Assembly: GCA_008729055.1 (NCBI GenBank)
Contig: SDUX01000007.1
Coordinates: 2,156,064 to 2,220,063, forward strand
From: Pyropia haitanensis
Taxonomy: Eukaryota > Rhodophyta > Bangiophyceae > Bangiales > Bangiaceae
Reading direction: 5' to 3'
DNA: 64,000 nucleotides
Both the position numbers and the translations under genes were made by a program. The notes beneath the pieces were generated by a model. The model saw only the letters and a program-made list of their open reading frames with translations. It did no database searches and was not told the origin of the DNA. Each line of letters opens with the position of its first letter. The first letter of the stretch is position 1. Positions 1 through 11,055 of the stretch are shown here, piece after piece.

Positions 1-2502
1 GTGTTTCCATGGGGGGGGGGGGCGTCGACGCGCGCCGCGCCGCGGCGGCGCCCGCGCCGACGCTGGCGCGCCCGCGGGGAGGGGTCCCGCCGTTGGGGTG
101 TGCGTCGGTGGGGGCAGGAACCGAAAAGCGTCCACGCCGCACGGGCGGACCGTCGCGCGGAAAGGGTCGGCGGCCGGCCGGCCGCGGCAGGTCGCCAACC
201 AAAAGCCGGCAGGCCTTGGCCGGTGACCGTGCGCACGCCAGCCGGCGGGCCGCCGCCGCGGGCAGCGACGGCATGCGGGCGGCAGTGGCAGGCGTGGCGG
301 CGTGTACGGGAGCTGTCGCGCAGACCGCAGACGGGGACCCACACCCGGCTGTCGGCTGCTTTGGAAGGGCAGACGCGACGCGCGCGTCTTGCACAGCGGG
401 CGGCCCTGCTGCTGCTGCTGTGACTGCCGCTCACCTGCGGTGCTGTCCCGTCGGCGGCTTCAGTCTGGGCAGCCGCGGCGGCCTCGTCTCTGCCACGCTC
501 CCCCTCCCCCCGGCCCAATGCGGATAGTGGGCCCGGCGGGGAACCACGGCAAGGGCCGTCGGGGGAGTGTCGGCGTACGCGTGCGGCTTGACGCCCGTCC
601 ACCGGTGTCACCACGCAAAAGAGGTGAGCGACACTGGCAGCGGGGACAGCCCCCGGTCGTAGGGGGGGGGGGGGGGGGGGGGGGGAGGCGGCCGTCAACT
701 CACGGCCGGCCGCCACGCGTCCACATGTGCGAATACAAATCGTGCGCCCAACCATGGAGCCAGGCCGGCGGTGCTCCCGCTCGACGCCACCACTCTGTGC
801 GCATTGGTACACGGACATACCTCCCAACACGACCAATGTCGGCGGGGCGATGCCCGGTGGGGTGAGCTCCCGGCTCCCCTCGCGGGGTGCCCGGTGCGGC
901 AGTCCCGCCGGTCCGGTCGGGGTCCTCGGTGCGACCGCTTGGAAAATGGGACAGGGCCCAGTTGCTTCCCATCCGCGTTTTGACGGGCGGCGCCGTCGGC
1001 ACCCGCCGGCTGCTCGCGGCGCCGCGGCGGGCAATGGGTGCGGGCGGCTGCCGCGTCGACGCTCCCGCCCGCCGTCCCGGTCTGCCGTAATCGGCTCACG
1101 CCAGACACGCTGTCTCCGCGTCGGCGGTCTGTTCTGGCGCCGCCCGCTGTGGCCGCCGTGGCGGTGCGTGCGTGGCGATGTGGACGCCCGCGCCCTCGGT
1201 GCACGAGCTCATCACGTGGCCCATGTCGCCACCGCACGCACCCCACTTCCACAAAAAAAAAACAAAAAAAAAAATCTTCTACACACTTGGCGTGCAGCGC
1301 CGCGACGCAGCGTGAAGCGCCACAGATCATCAGACGAAATGCACCCGAACGACGGAACTTTCGTTCAGAGCAGAGTGCATCAACGAAACGTCAATTTGTA
1401 CGCCCAAGAAAAAGTGGTTGCATATACGATCGACATCTCGAGGTCACTCTCAGGACTGGACGCGACGGAGCCCCGTGACATCTCGTGTCTTGACCCAGCT
1501 ACCAATAGTAAGCATATCGTCTCGTAACCACTTAAACCACTCAATCGACCAGCACACAACAACCCCCAAGTCAGGAATTTCCGCATGGTCACGTCGAACC
1601 TGCACCTTCTGCCAAAAGTCGCGTCAGTAGGGCGCCCCCGAACCGTGATACACTCCGCACCCTGCTCACCGTGCCCTTTGGATGATCTTTGGCGAGCATC
1701 CGTGCAGCCAACCTCAGTGTTGATGTACGCGGCGCTCACCAATGTGACCGCTGGCGCCGCCGCCTGCGTCGAGGGGAGGGGGCCTCGTCGCACCGGCGGT
1801 GGAGTTCATCCGCCTGGGAGGACGCACACGCGGCGTCGGCAGCCGCACGCGGGGCCACGGCGCAGGCCGCCACGGCCGGCTCCGCGGCAGCAGAGGCCGA
1901 GACGGCCGCACGCGCCCGTCCCTGCCGCGGCGGCGCGGCGGAGCTGGCGGCAGTCGCTGCCACAAGGGGGGCGGCAGCCGCCTGCACGGCCAACGCGGAC
2001 AAGCGGGTCGTCGCGGCTACGCGGTCGCGGCGACAGGAGATGTGCGGTTGTCAACCGCCCGCCCTGCTGTGGATGGGGCACAGCAGCAAACGCGATTACG
2101 CTCGCCGACGCCAAGGCGACGTGTTCGCCCGTGGCGTGATTGGCTCCTAAGCGCGCAAATGCCTCACGCGACACTTGGCTGCCAGGTTAGACCCACTCAA
2201 CTGACGACCACTTGCCTGTCGACCGCTCATTGGTCATCTAAATTCTGGATTGGCCTCATAGCACTTGACAGGATCTTGAGAGCCTCGCATCGTGCCGAGC
2301 CTCTAGCGAAATGTCCACGTGAGGCCAAGCCGAACGCGCACAGGACGGATTTTCCCCCTTTCAGGGTTTCGTATGCGGACGACGGCCAAACGAAAATTCC
2401 GCTGTTTAGCCGTCGCCTGTTGTGCGCTCCCGATCACTGATTCGTCTTTTTTTCGCGTTCGAGTAGAGGGCCCTATTGAGGGCGACCACGGACAGGGGCG
2501 GG
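1..2502. other. Intergenic region, no recognisable gene
   Basis: Several open frames exist on both strands, but all are Arg/Ala/Pro-rich and none contains a domain I recognise. The stretch has a run of about 25 G near 662-685, an A-rich tract (A10-C-A11 type) near 1251-1273, and a lower-GC island at about 1300-1720 with no identifiable protein. It ends at the left terminus of the 12.9-kb transposon. Confidence 0.6.
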
Positions 2503-2578
2503 TATATAGAAAGACAGTGGCCACGACCCCCAGGTATACAGGCTCCTGACGGGCTCTGTGGGAGGTACACCGTATACC
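2503..2578 (+). repeat. Left terminal inverted repeat of the 12.9-kb transposon
   Basis: Contains AAAGACAGTGGCCA (2510-2523), a GGTATAC box near 2532-2539 and the palindrome-like GGTACACCGTATACC (2564-2578). All three recur in the same order in the reverse complement of 15358-15424, where the last box reads GGTATACGGTATACC. The left copy has about 8 extra bases after the 14-bp core. Just inside, ATGTATACC at 2604-2612 repeats the TATACC theme. Confidence 0.72.
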
Positions 2579-2879
2579 ACCCTGACGACCCCATCAGAGG
2601 GGGATGTATACCACTCGTGAGGGCTCGCAAGTGCGGCACTTTCAGCCACTCATTGCGCCCTGGAGCTTGCGGGCGTCGCTGTCGGATCGTGCTGTGGGTG
2701 GGGCCGGTGGTCAATCTGCCTGGTGGCGTGCCTGCATTCTGCCCGGGGGCGGGCAGGCCCGCGGCCGGGAGATAGCCCATATCAATTCAATTTTACACGT
2801 GGTGCCCACGTGGTGCGATCAGTAGGCGGCGGCGGTTCAGCGTCCAATATTTCGCGCCACCTCCCGATCTGGTGACGCT

Positions 2880-3985
2880 GGCAGCGGCCGCTGGCCGCAC
2901 GCTGCCCGCCGCCTGGCAGCGGCCGCTGGCCGCACGCTGCCCGCCGCCGTCGCTGCCGCCGTCGCGCCGGCCGCTGCCACCGCCGCCCCGGTCGCTGCCA
3001 CCGCCGCCCCGGTCGCTGCCACCGCCGCCGCGCCGTCGCCGCGCCGCCGCGGTCGGCGGGCCTCCCCGCTGCCGCCGCTCCCCCCCCGCGGCTGCCGATC
3101 GGCGCGGTCGCTGCCGCCGCCGCCGCTGCCGTCGCTGCCGCCGCCGCGCCGGCCGCTGCCACCGCCGCCCCGGTCGCTGCCACCGCCGCCGCGCCGTCGC
3201 CGCGCCGCCGCGGTCGGCGGGCCTCCCCGCTGCCGCCGCTCCCCCCCCGCGGCTGCCGATCGGCGCGGTCGCTGCCGCCGCCGCCGCTGCCGTCGCTGCC
3301 GCCGCCGCGCCGGCCGCTGCCACCGCCGCGCCGGCCGCTGCCACCGCCGCCCCGGTCGCTGCCACCGCCGCCGCGCCGTCGCCGCGCCGCCGCGGTCGGC
3401 GGGCCTCCCCGCTGCCGCCGCTCCCCCCCGCGGCTGCCGATCGGCGCGGTCGCTGCCGCCGCCGCCGCTGCCGTCGCTGCCGCCGCCGCGCCGGCCGCTG
3501 CCACCGCCGCCCCGGTCGCTGCCACCGCCGCCGCGCCGTCGCCGCGCCGCCGCGGTCGGCGGGCCTCCCCGCTGCCGCCGCTCCCCCCCCGCGGCTGCCG
3601 ATCGGCGCGGTCGCTGCCGCCGCCGCCGCTGCCGTCGCTGCCGCCGCCGCTGCCGTCGCTGCCGCCGCCGCGCCGGCCGCTGCCACCGCCGCCCCGGTCG
3701 CTGCCACCGCCGCCCCGGTCGCTGCCACCGCCGCCGCGCCGTCGCCGCGCCGCCGCGGTCGGCGGGCCTCCCCGCTGCCGCCGCTCCCCCCCCGCGGCTG
3801 CCGATCGGCGCGGTCGCTGCCGCCGCCGCCGCTGCCGTCGCTGCCGCCGCCGCGCCGGCCGCTGCCACCGCCGCCCCGGTCGCTGCCTCCGTCGCCGCGT
3901 CGCCGCCGCGCCGGCAGCGCGGCTGCCGATCGGCGCGGTCGCTGCCGCGCTCGGCGGGCTTCCCTGCTGCCGCGTCGTCGCACTA
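2880..3985. repeat. GC-rich satellite, 161 bp plus n x 21 bp
   Basis: The anchor word GGTCGGCGGG begins at 3051, 3212, 3394, 3554 and 3757, giving spacings of 161, 182, 160 and 203 bases. These are a base unit of about 161 plus zero, one or two extra 21-bp sub-units of the type CCGGTCGCTGCCACCGCCGCC. Long Ala/Arg/Pro/Gly frames run through it on both strands. A 161-base period is not a multiple of three, however, and no frame has protein-like composition, so I read it as non-coding. It lies between the left transposon end and the transposase gene. Confidence 0.85.
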
Positions 3986-4047
3986 CTGTGGTTGCTGCGT
4001 GATCTTCATTGTTGCTGGCAGCCGCGCTGTCCTGTTATTGCTGCGCC

Positions 4048-7000
4048 ATGGAAGGCCAACTTGCTGGCAAGGACGTGACGGGACGTCCGGGCGACATCAT
4101 CGATGTTGTCAAGGTTGCTGACACGGAGGTGATGTTTGCCGACGCGGACGCGCTATGCGGCGAGGCCGTCCCGGTCACAGCACTTTCGTCGGGGGCGGCA
4201 AGCGCCAGTGCAGGCGGGACGGGTGTCGCGGAGCTGCTTGTGAAGCGCAAGGGGGTGCGGGTGTACGACGTCGATGTGGACGCCCTTCTCGGGCCCTCCT
4301 ACGACTCGGCGGTGCGACGACCGCTGCGCGACTGGACCCATTCCCCTGCCCCCCCACCCATGATGCCTGACAGCGCTGAGCGTAGCAGCGGGGACGCTTC
4401 ATCCTCCTCTGCTTCTTCCACGGGTGAGCTCGGCGCTGATGAGGAGGTCTACCTGACGCCCTCGGGGACCACGAGCAACGATGATGCTGACGCTGCAGAG
4501 GAAGATTGCGACACTGGTGCACCTTTGGGCATACGCATTAGGAGGAGACACCGGTCTGGGCAGCGGCAGGCAGGGAAAGGCCGTGGCCGGGGACTTGCTC
4601 GTGACGTGCGTGAATCCCTCACGGACATCCTTGTGGTGCTGTTTTGTCGCCAGATGGCTGCTGCACTTGACCTGCACGACGCTGGCGATGGCAACAGCGA
4701 GCGGCTGCTGCGTTGGACCGTGAATCGCCTGCGCTCGAAGCGTGCGTCGTACAAGGATCTGAGCAACACGTGGCTCTCTACCAAGGCCTGGTCTCTCCGT
4801 CGAAGCGGATGTGTCGGGGCCGTGCTGCAGTTCAAGGACAAGGGTGCTCTCGACAACATTGCGCGTGACAACAGTATCGCCTTCGAAGTGTCTTTGTCGG
4901 CATCCGACGACGTGGTCGTCTGTTGCAGCCGGGCGGCGGAGGACTGCCTGGGCGCGGGGTGCGTCCATCGAGACGCTGTCGTCAATGCACTTCAGGTCGT
5001 GCGGGAGTGCTCCAAGATGTCTACCGTGGACGTATTGGGTGTACTGAGCGAAGACCTGCGAGTGTCGGCCATGAACCAGGGCATCGCGGTGCTGTACGGC
5101 AAGCGTCTCTGTGTGGTGCGGCGAGAGGGCGGCAGCTGGCCGTTTGCAGTTGTGAGGCGCAAACGGAATGGCATGTGGCTCTGCCATGCCTGCACCCAAG
5201 GACCGAGCTCTTGCACCCACGCAATGGCGGCTCGTGACGCTGGCAGCAACCAGCAGTCGGAGGCGTCGGGCGACGAGAGCCTCATGCATGGGTTAGGGCG
5301 TCCAGGGAGACGACGGGGCAACCTTGTCTACTCTACCAGCGAGCGGCCCCTCGTGCCGTCTCAGCGGAGCCAGGCCCAGCACGCCAAGTTCATCGAGGCC
5401 GCAACTATGGGCAAGAAGGTCGACATCCCGGCGCCCAAGACGTGCCCGACTTGCTCGAGGTTGAGACCGTCCAACGTTCCGGTGACAGTGGGGAAGGGTT
5501 CGGTAGAGTTTGGGACCGGCGCCGTTTCGAGTGCCGTCAAGAGCTGGTGGTGCCACAGGTGCAAGCGGACTTGCGTGGTGGACGGTCTGGAGGAGGGGCT
5601 GGTCATGTGCTCGCAGTTTACCGCCTACTCGGAGGTCTTCCTTTTTGAAGCAGCTGTCAACCTCTGCCGCAATGCCTCATCTCTCACGTCCACGTACGAC
5701 TTGCGCTCCTCCTTTCACCAGCTGTCGAAGGAGCACACGCTTCCGCTGTCCATTGACAACCTGCGGTCGCTACCACTCTTTCGATCAACCGTCCTTTTGT
5801 ACATCTACCTTGTGATCCAGGGCCTTCCCGGGGCCGTGAGCACGTGCGCCATCTGCGCCCGGCCTGATGGCAGCATGCGCTTCATCTGCTTTGACGGATT
5901 GCAGCTGGGTTTCAAGATGCGGTACCGCACGGGCTTCGAGCGCATCTCCATCAAGCTGATGCCCATCCAGCGGGCGTCCATCATTGCCCAGATCATCTCG
6001 GACGCATCCGTGGCTCGGGCGCTGGGGTCGGTCGTATCCGTTTCGACGACTGAGCACGAGTCGGCGAGGCAGAAGGCAGTGCAGACCCTGACCGCGGTGA
6101 GGGGCCACCTTATCGCGCTGGCAGTCCTTGACGGGGACGTCAAGGTTTTAGGTGAGGCGGACAACCTAGCCGGGGCCACCCCTCACGCAAGTGGTCCGTC
6201 CCGGTCCCGCGGGTGGGATCCCGTAGTCGACGGCGGCGTGCACCCTGCTGTTATCGACTTCATTCGCGAGCTGTTCCTGTGCGGCCGTGCCGCCCGAAAG
6301 GTGGCGCTGACCGTGGCGGGTGCGAGCGACAAACTGCGGCGCAAGGTACCGTCCGTGCTGATGGACCGGGTGAACGCGGTGATCGCGCGCGGAACTGGTG
6401 ACCAGGGCAGCGAATCTGACGATGGAGGTGTAGACGAGCAGCGTTCATTGCACAACCTGTCCGCTGCCGCGCGGGCCGTGGGAGACCCTGGTCTGCTGGA
6501 CGCTGGCGGGGCGGCTGGGCAGGCGCGACGGGACGGCGCACTGATGCGCATCATCCCCGCCATTCCCTCTACCGCAGCGACGACGGCGCATCTCGTCGAC
6601 TTCGTCCGGGCCGTGGTGGTGGACCCAGTGGTGGTGTGGGCCCCTGGCGGGAACTGGGAGGGGGTGCACGCGCTGGTCACGGCACTTGCTGCCGAACCAT
6701 TTGACCAGAGTGCCCTCGCGGCGGCCAGCAAGGGGGAGAACGTTAAGAGTCAGCGGCTGCTCCACGGGGCTGTGGCGGCGCTCTATCCCGTGCTGTGCTC
6801 TCAGCCGCGAGTACGCGACCTCTTTACCAACCTGCTGCTGGCGATCTGCGAGACGAACGAGCGGTATTTGGCTTTCGTAAAGGCGGATGCGGTCGAAAAA
6901 CTGCCCGCTGCAGGCGACCAACTGCTGGTCGCCACCGTCGAGGAGATGGCGGCTAACGGGGAGACGAAGGTGTACCACCCTGTAGAGTACACCAAGCGCT

Positions 7001-8232
7001 GGCTCGACGTGGCCGCGTCAGTGGAGCGGTTCAGGGCTGTGTACGGTCGGCGTGCTGAAGCCGCGCTGGACTTCCTGCGGTCGGGGCAGTGGGCCCCCAG
7101 CTTCCCGATTGTGCGGCCCATCCCGGACTTCCTTGCCATTCGTGGAGTCGCTGAAGATCTCCCTGAGTGCAATCACCTTATGGGGGAGGAGAACCAGTTC
7201 ACGGGCGGCACCTTCTCAGCGTCATGCACCTGCTCGCACCCTAAGACCATTGGCGTCGTCGTGCTAGACGGGTCTGAGGGGCAGCGGATGCCCATCGAGT
7301 TTGTGGCACAGCGGATGCCAACGATGCCTGACAGGGTTATCTACGACTTCTCGTGCGCGTCGTTAAAGACATCGCTGGCTCGTCTTCCTTACTTTGCTCT
7401 ATTTGTATTCTGGCTGGTGGACCGCTTTCACTGGTTTAAGAACCACGTGTGGTGCAGCAAGGCTATGAACCCCGACTCCTATGTATCCGTTGACGGTCTC
7501 AACACCTCGGCGTCCGAGGAGCGCAACGCGGCATCTCGGCGACTGCAGAATTTTCTACGGCTGGTGAACCAGCGGAACTTCATATTGTTCACCGTTTATC
7601 AACAGGCAGTGGGCAACGTCATCGCGATGCACCGGGACGTGCACACCCCCAAGATGGTCGACCGGTGGCCGCTCTGGTATCGGAAGAAGTATGTCGACAT
7701 TGTCGACGAGCGGCGACCAGCCGACGTTGCACGGGTGAACAACGAGGGTGGGGTGGGAGACGCAGCCGGTCACTCAGAGCAAGGCGAAGAAACACGTGAC
7801 GCGAGGGAGGGAGAGCAGGAAGATCTCGTGGGGGAGGCTCGGGAGGCGTATGACGGGGGGCGAGGCGACGAGGCGGATTTTGCGGAGCTGGGGGAGGACA
7901 CAGATGTCGCTGGGGTGGGCGACGAGGTGGATGACGGGGGGATCGGGGGTGAGACAGATGACGCTGGCGAGGGTGAGGAGGTGGATGACGGGGGTCAGTG
8001 GGGGGAGGCTCAAGGCGGGGGGGAGGGTCGGGAGGCAGACGACGGGGGAGGGGGGGAGGAGGCGGATATTGCTGAGCAGGGGGACGAGACAGACGGCGCT
8101 TGGGAGGGTGACGTGGTGGATGACGGGGGCCACGGGGGGGAGGCACATGGCGGGGGGGAGGGGGAAGACGCGGGTGATGGGGGTGGCGGAGAGCAGACAG
8201 GGGGCAGGGGGGGAGGGAGAGGACGCGGATGA
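4048..8232 (+). CDS. KDZ-superfamily-like transposase with zinc clusters and acidic tail
   Basis: Predicted protein of 1,394 residues from the ATG at 4048; the frame opens 13 codons earlier without an ATG. It should catalyse cut-and-paste movement of the surrounding element in the nucleus. A SWIM-like cluster (CHACTQGPSSCTH) lies near residue 378. A Cys cluster follows, with CPTC near 466 and CHRC near 502. FDGLQLGFKMRYR (Asp about 616), YDFSC (Asp about 1100), DRFHWFKNHVWC (His about 1128) and NTSASEERN (Glu about 1156) resemble the conserved core of KDZ transposases and the related HMGXB3-type proteins. I infer Asp616, Asp1100 and Glu1156 as the catalytic triad. The last 150 or so residues are a repetitive Asp/Glu/Gly tail ending in GGRGGGRGRG. 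The gene converges with the protease gene inside the same inverted repeats. A domesticated, non-mobile derivative cannot be excluded. Confidence 0.7.
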   Translation: MEGQLAGKDVTGRPGDIIDVVKVADTEVMFADADALCGEAVPVTALSSGAASASAGGTGVAELLVKRKGVRVYDVDVDALLGPSYDSAVRRPLRDWTHSPAPPPMMPDSAERSSGDASSSSASSTGELGADEEVYLTPSGTTSNDDADAAEEDCDTGAPLGIRIRRRHRSGQRQAGKGRGRGLARDVRESLTDILVVLFCRQMAAALDLHDAGDGNSERLLRWTVNRLRSKRASYKDLSNTWLSTKAWSLRRSGCVGAVLQFKDKGALDNIARDNSIAFEVSLSASDDVVVCCSRAAEDCLGAGCVHRDAVVNALQVVRECSKMSTVDVLGVLSEDLRVSAMNQGIAVLYGKRLCVVRREGGSWPFAVVRRKRNGMWLCHACTQGPSSCTHAMAARDAGSNQQSEASGDESLMHGLGRPGRRRGNLVYSTSERPLVPSQRSQAQHAKFIEAATMGKKVDIPAPKTCPTCSRLRPSNVPVTVGKGSVEFGTGAVSSAVKSWWCHRCKRTCVVDGLEEGLVMCSQFTAYSEVFLFEAAVNLCRNASSLTSTYDLRSSFHQLSKEHTLPLSIDNLRSLPLFRSTVLLYIYLVIQGLPGAVSTCAICARPDGSMRFICFDGLQLGFKMRYRTGFERISIKLMPIQRASIIAQIISDASVARALGSVVSVSTTEHESARQKAVQTLTAVRGHLIALAVLDGDVKVLGEADNLAGATPHASGPSRSRGWDPVVDGGVHPAVIDFIRELFLCGRAARKVALTVAGASDKLRRKVPSVLMDRVNAVIARGTGDQGSESDDGGVDEQRSLHNLSAAARAVGDPGLLDAGGAAGQARRDGALMRIIPAIPSTAATTAHLVDFVRAVVVDPVVVWAPGGNWEGVHALVTALAAEPFDQSALAAASKGENVKSQRLLHGAVAALYPVLCSQPRVRDLFTNLLLAICETNERYLAFVKADAVEKLPAAGDQLLVATVEEMAANGETKVYHPVEYTKRWLDVAASVERFRAVYGRRAEAALDFLRSGQWAPSFPIVRPIPDFLAIRGVAEDLPECNHLMGEENQFTGGTFSASCTCSHPKTIGVVVLDGSEGQRMPIEFVAQRMPTMPDRVIYDFSCASLKTSLARLPYFALFVFWLVDRFHWFKNHVWCSKAMNPDSYVSVDGLNTSASEERNAASRRLQNFLRLVNQRNFILFTVYQQAVGNVIAMHRDVHTPKMVDRWPLWYRKKYVDIVDERRPADVARVNNEGGVGDAAGHSEQGEETRDAREGEQEDLVGEAREAYDGGRGDEADFAELGEDTDVAGVGDEVDDGGIGGETDDAGEGEEVDDGGQWGEAQGGGEGREADDGGGGEEADIAEQGDETDGAWEGDVVDDGGHGGEAHGGGEGEDAGDGGGGEQTGGRGGGRGRG

Positions 8233-11055
8233 TGGAACCGGAGGGGGGTGGGCGGTGAGGTGAGACTGGTGCTAATCGGACACAGAGGGTCACGAGTTTT
8301 CTTGACCATGTAAAGGTGCTGGCGTGCACTGAGGTGCGGCCCATGATGTCATCGTAGCCACCCCCGCTCAGTGTTGGACCACTCGCTGCGCGCAGAGGTT
8401 CGCTTACGTGGCAATATTGGCGGCCATTGGCGTCGTGGGCGCCACGCACGCGGCGGCCGTTGCCATCACCGCCGTCCGCGGGCGCAGAGCGGTTTGGATA
8501 TGGGTGCGCGGGGGTATCGGCCCAACCGGCGGGAGACTCTGGCGATGTCATCGCCGCAACCGTCGCCGCCGCTGTCGCTGCTGTTGCGAGTCGCCGAGCT
8601 GTGCTGGGGTGTATGAGTGTGCGGTGCCGCACTACTGGCGACTCTATTGCTGATGAAGCCATCGCTGCGTCCGCCACCAGAGCAGCCGCCGGACGCCACG
8701 CGTTCCAGAGGTGGGAAGAGTGTGGTGGCCGCCAGATAGGCGGCCCCTGCGGTGGCTGCGGCCACAGCCGCCTACGCTGCCGCACAGCCCCAGTCGTTGT
8801 GCCACAACGGTTTTGTGTTGGACATTGGCGTGAAAGAGAACGCCTGTGCTCGGTATACACTTTTGGCGCAGTGGCACTGTGGAAGCAAACGGATCGGGAA
8901 TGGGGGCGCGCCAGCACAGTGCCGTGCACGTCAGCGGTGGGATCGGGCGAGGGATGCATGGGGGTGCGAGCGTATCTACCGCTGACCAGTGGCACTTGTA
9001 GTAGTGGCCACCTGTGGACTTGGACACCGTGCACAGGCAGGGGGGCTCTGTCCATCAATGTTTGAGACTCTGGTGCGTGACAGATGGGCACCGAAGAGTA
9101 CTGGCTATTACGGGGGCGGCAGGTTGGTGAAGACATGAGTAGGGGCAGTGGTCTTGTCGAGGCAGATTGCTGGGCTCTCACCGTGAGAGAGAACTGATCT
9201 ACTAGCAACGCCCAGACTGTCTGGTTTGAACACGAGGGACTGCAGGTCGCTCACCAAGTTGCCCGGGGATATGGACAGATCGCATGCCTGGACACAAGTG
9301 CTGCGTTGCACCAGTGAGTTTCCACATACCGGGGCAGAATGGCACCGCACCCGCATCCACCTCCTACGGTCGGGCCGGCACCCCTTCTCTCCGTGGATCG
9401 GCACAGCCCTCCAGCGCACACAGTCTCTGCAGGTGCAGGGTGACGAGCACCTTTGACACCGCAGGCAGTGTGGCGAACTAGGGCAAGCAATGGTGCAGCA
9501 ACAATCACCAGCCACGCTATGGAGACGCCAGGAGCCCGTGCCTCCCCCGACGCCACCCGCTGTGCGCTCACGGCGGAGGCGGCGGGCGAGGGGCGATGCG
9601 AGCTAACGGAGCGTCCCTGTGCGACTGCTGACAAAAGTCGCTGACCAGGCATGGTCATTGCTGCACAGTCAGAGCGGGCACGAGAGCGCGAGGCCAGAGG
9701 ACCGGGCTGGCGGTCGCTATTGAGGCGGAGGCGGATCGCATGCGGCTTTGCCGGGAGTTCTGGACGACACCGCGCTGAGTACGCTATTTCACTCAAATTA
9801 TGAAGTATCTGCTGGGAAATGCCCTGTTTTCAGCCATACAAGCATCAAACAGTTTGATCAGGTGTGTACTTCTGGTGCGACCACGAGACAGGACGGGTGT
9901 ATTGCCGGCAGATTTGGCGGCCCAATGGAGCCGTTCAAGCGCCGCGCCCGCGCCTGCATCTAGCCCTCCGCCGCCGCCCCAGCGCAAACAGCTGCTGCCC
10001 CGGCTCTGCGGCCCCACTTGGATGCAGCCCGTGTCGACGGCAAGCTCGCGCTTGTTCTACAGCCACTCGCCCTCCGCAGCGGAAGCAGCAATGCATGCCT
10101 CCGTTTTCGGGCCCGCTCGGCGGGGATGCTTCGCTGCGTGCCGCCGCTGCGGCAGGCACGGCCGCCATGTCGTCGCCCCCGCCTCTGCTGGAGCAGCCGC
10201 GGCCCCCACGACGTCGCGGCTGCCGCCGCCGTCACAGCCGTCGCGGCAACCGCGGCCGCCATGGCGTCGCCCCCGCCGCTGCGGCGCCAGCCGCGGCCGC
10301 CATGGCGCTGCCATCAACGTCGTTGAGACAGGCGCGGCCGCCTCGGCCTCGCGGCCACCGCCGCAACCGGGGTCGCCGCGGCAGCCGTGGCCTCCTCAGC
10401 GTCGCCCCGGCTGCCGCTGCCGCCACGATCGCAGCGGCCGCGACAACCGCAGCCGCCATGGCGTCGCCCCCGCCGCTGCCGCGCCAGCAGCGGCCGCCAT
10501 GGCGCTGCCATCAACGTCGTTGAGGCAGGCGCGGCCACCACGACCGCACGGCCACCGCCGCCACCGCGGTCGCCGCGGCAGCCGTGGCCTCCGCGGCGTC
10601 GCCCCAGCTGCCGGTGCCGCCACGGTCGCTGCGGCTGCGGCAACTACGGCCGCTATGGGGACGCCCCCTCAGTTGCTGCGGCAGCCGCGGCCGCCGCGGC
10701 GTCGCCCCCACCGCCGCCGCCGCAGCGGCAGCCGCGGCAGACGTGGACGCCATGACGCCGCCCCCAACGCCACAGCCGCGGCGGCTGCAGCAAGCGCGGC
10801 CGCCATGGAATCGCGTACGCCGCTGCTGCGGCAGGCGCGGCCGCCACTCCGGCCGCTCGAACCTGCCTACTACAGGTGGACCTGGCGGGTGGGGCAGCCG
10901 AGTTTCCGGCGGCAGACGTCGTGCTCAGGGAATGGAGGCGGAGAGGGGGAAAGTGAGTAAGCGCAAGAGCTGCGGGTATGACGACCACCATCGCGAGCGA
11001 CACTGACATTGCGCGTTACATGTTAAAGAAGTAAGTGTATTAAAGCAGAGTTCCC
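8233..11055. other. Spacer between the two transposon genes
   Basis: No gene is recognised. About 9050-9830 has moderate GC and only short frames. From about 10155 the stretch becomes a GC-rich tandem repeat, listed separately. The frame from about 9800 to 10960 looks long only because the repeat lacks stops. The last 100 bases before 11056 are the 3' flank of the protease gene and are less GC-rich. Confidence 0.6.
10155..10860. repeat. 98/197-bp tandem repeat array in transposon interior
   Basis: Variants of GCCGCCATGGCGTCGCCCCC recur with the ATG-like word beginning at 10167, 10261, 10458, 10655, 10752 and 10805. Intervals of 94, 197, 197 and 97 indicate a roughly 98-bp unit in a dimeric 197-bp arrangement. 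The word GGCGCTGCCATCAACGTCGT is also 197 bases apart (10304 and 10501). A period of 197 is not a multiple of three, so the open frames across it are not a conserved repeat protein. Confidence 0.8.

Noticed and set aside
2872..4002. Plus-strand open frame of about 376 codons and several minus-strand frames through the satellite
   Set aside because: The frames exist only because the CCG/CGC repeat lacks stops. The 161-base period does not preserve a frame, and the composition is Pro/Arg/Ala noise.
9800..10960. Plus-strand frame of 386 codons between the two transposon genes
   Set aside because: It spans the 98/197-bp array, whose period is not a multiple of three, and shows no domain or normal composition outside the repeat.
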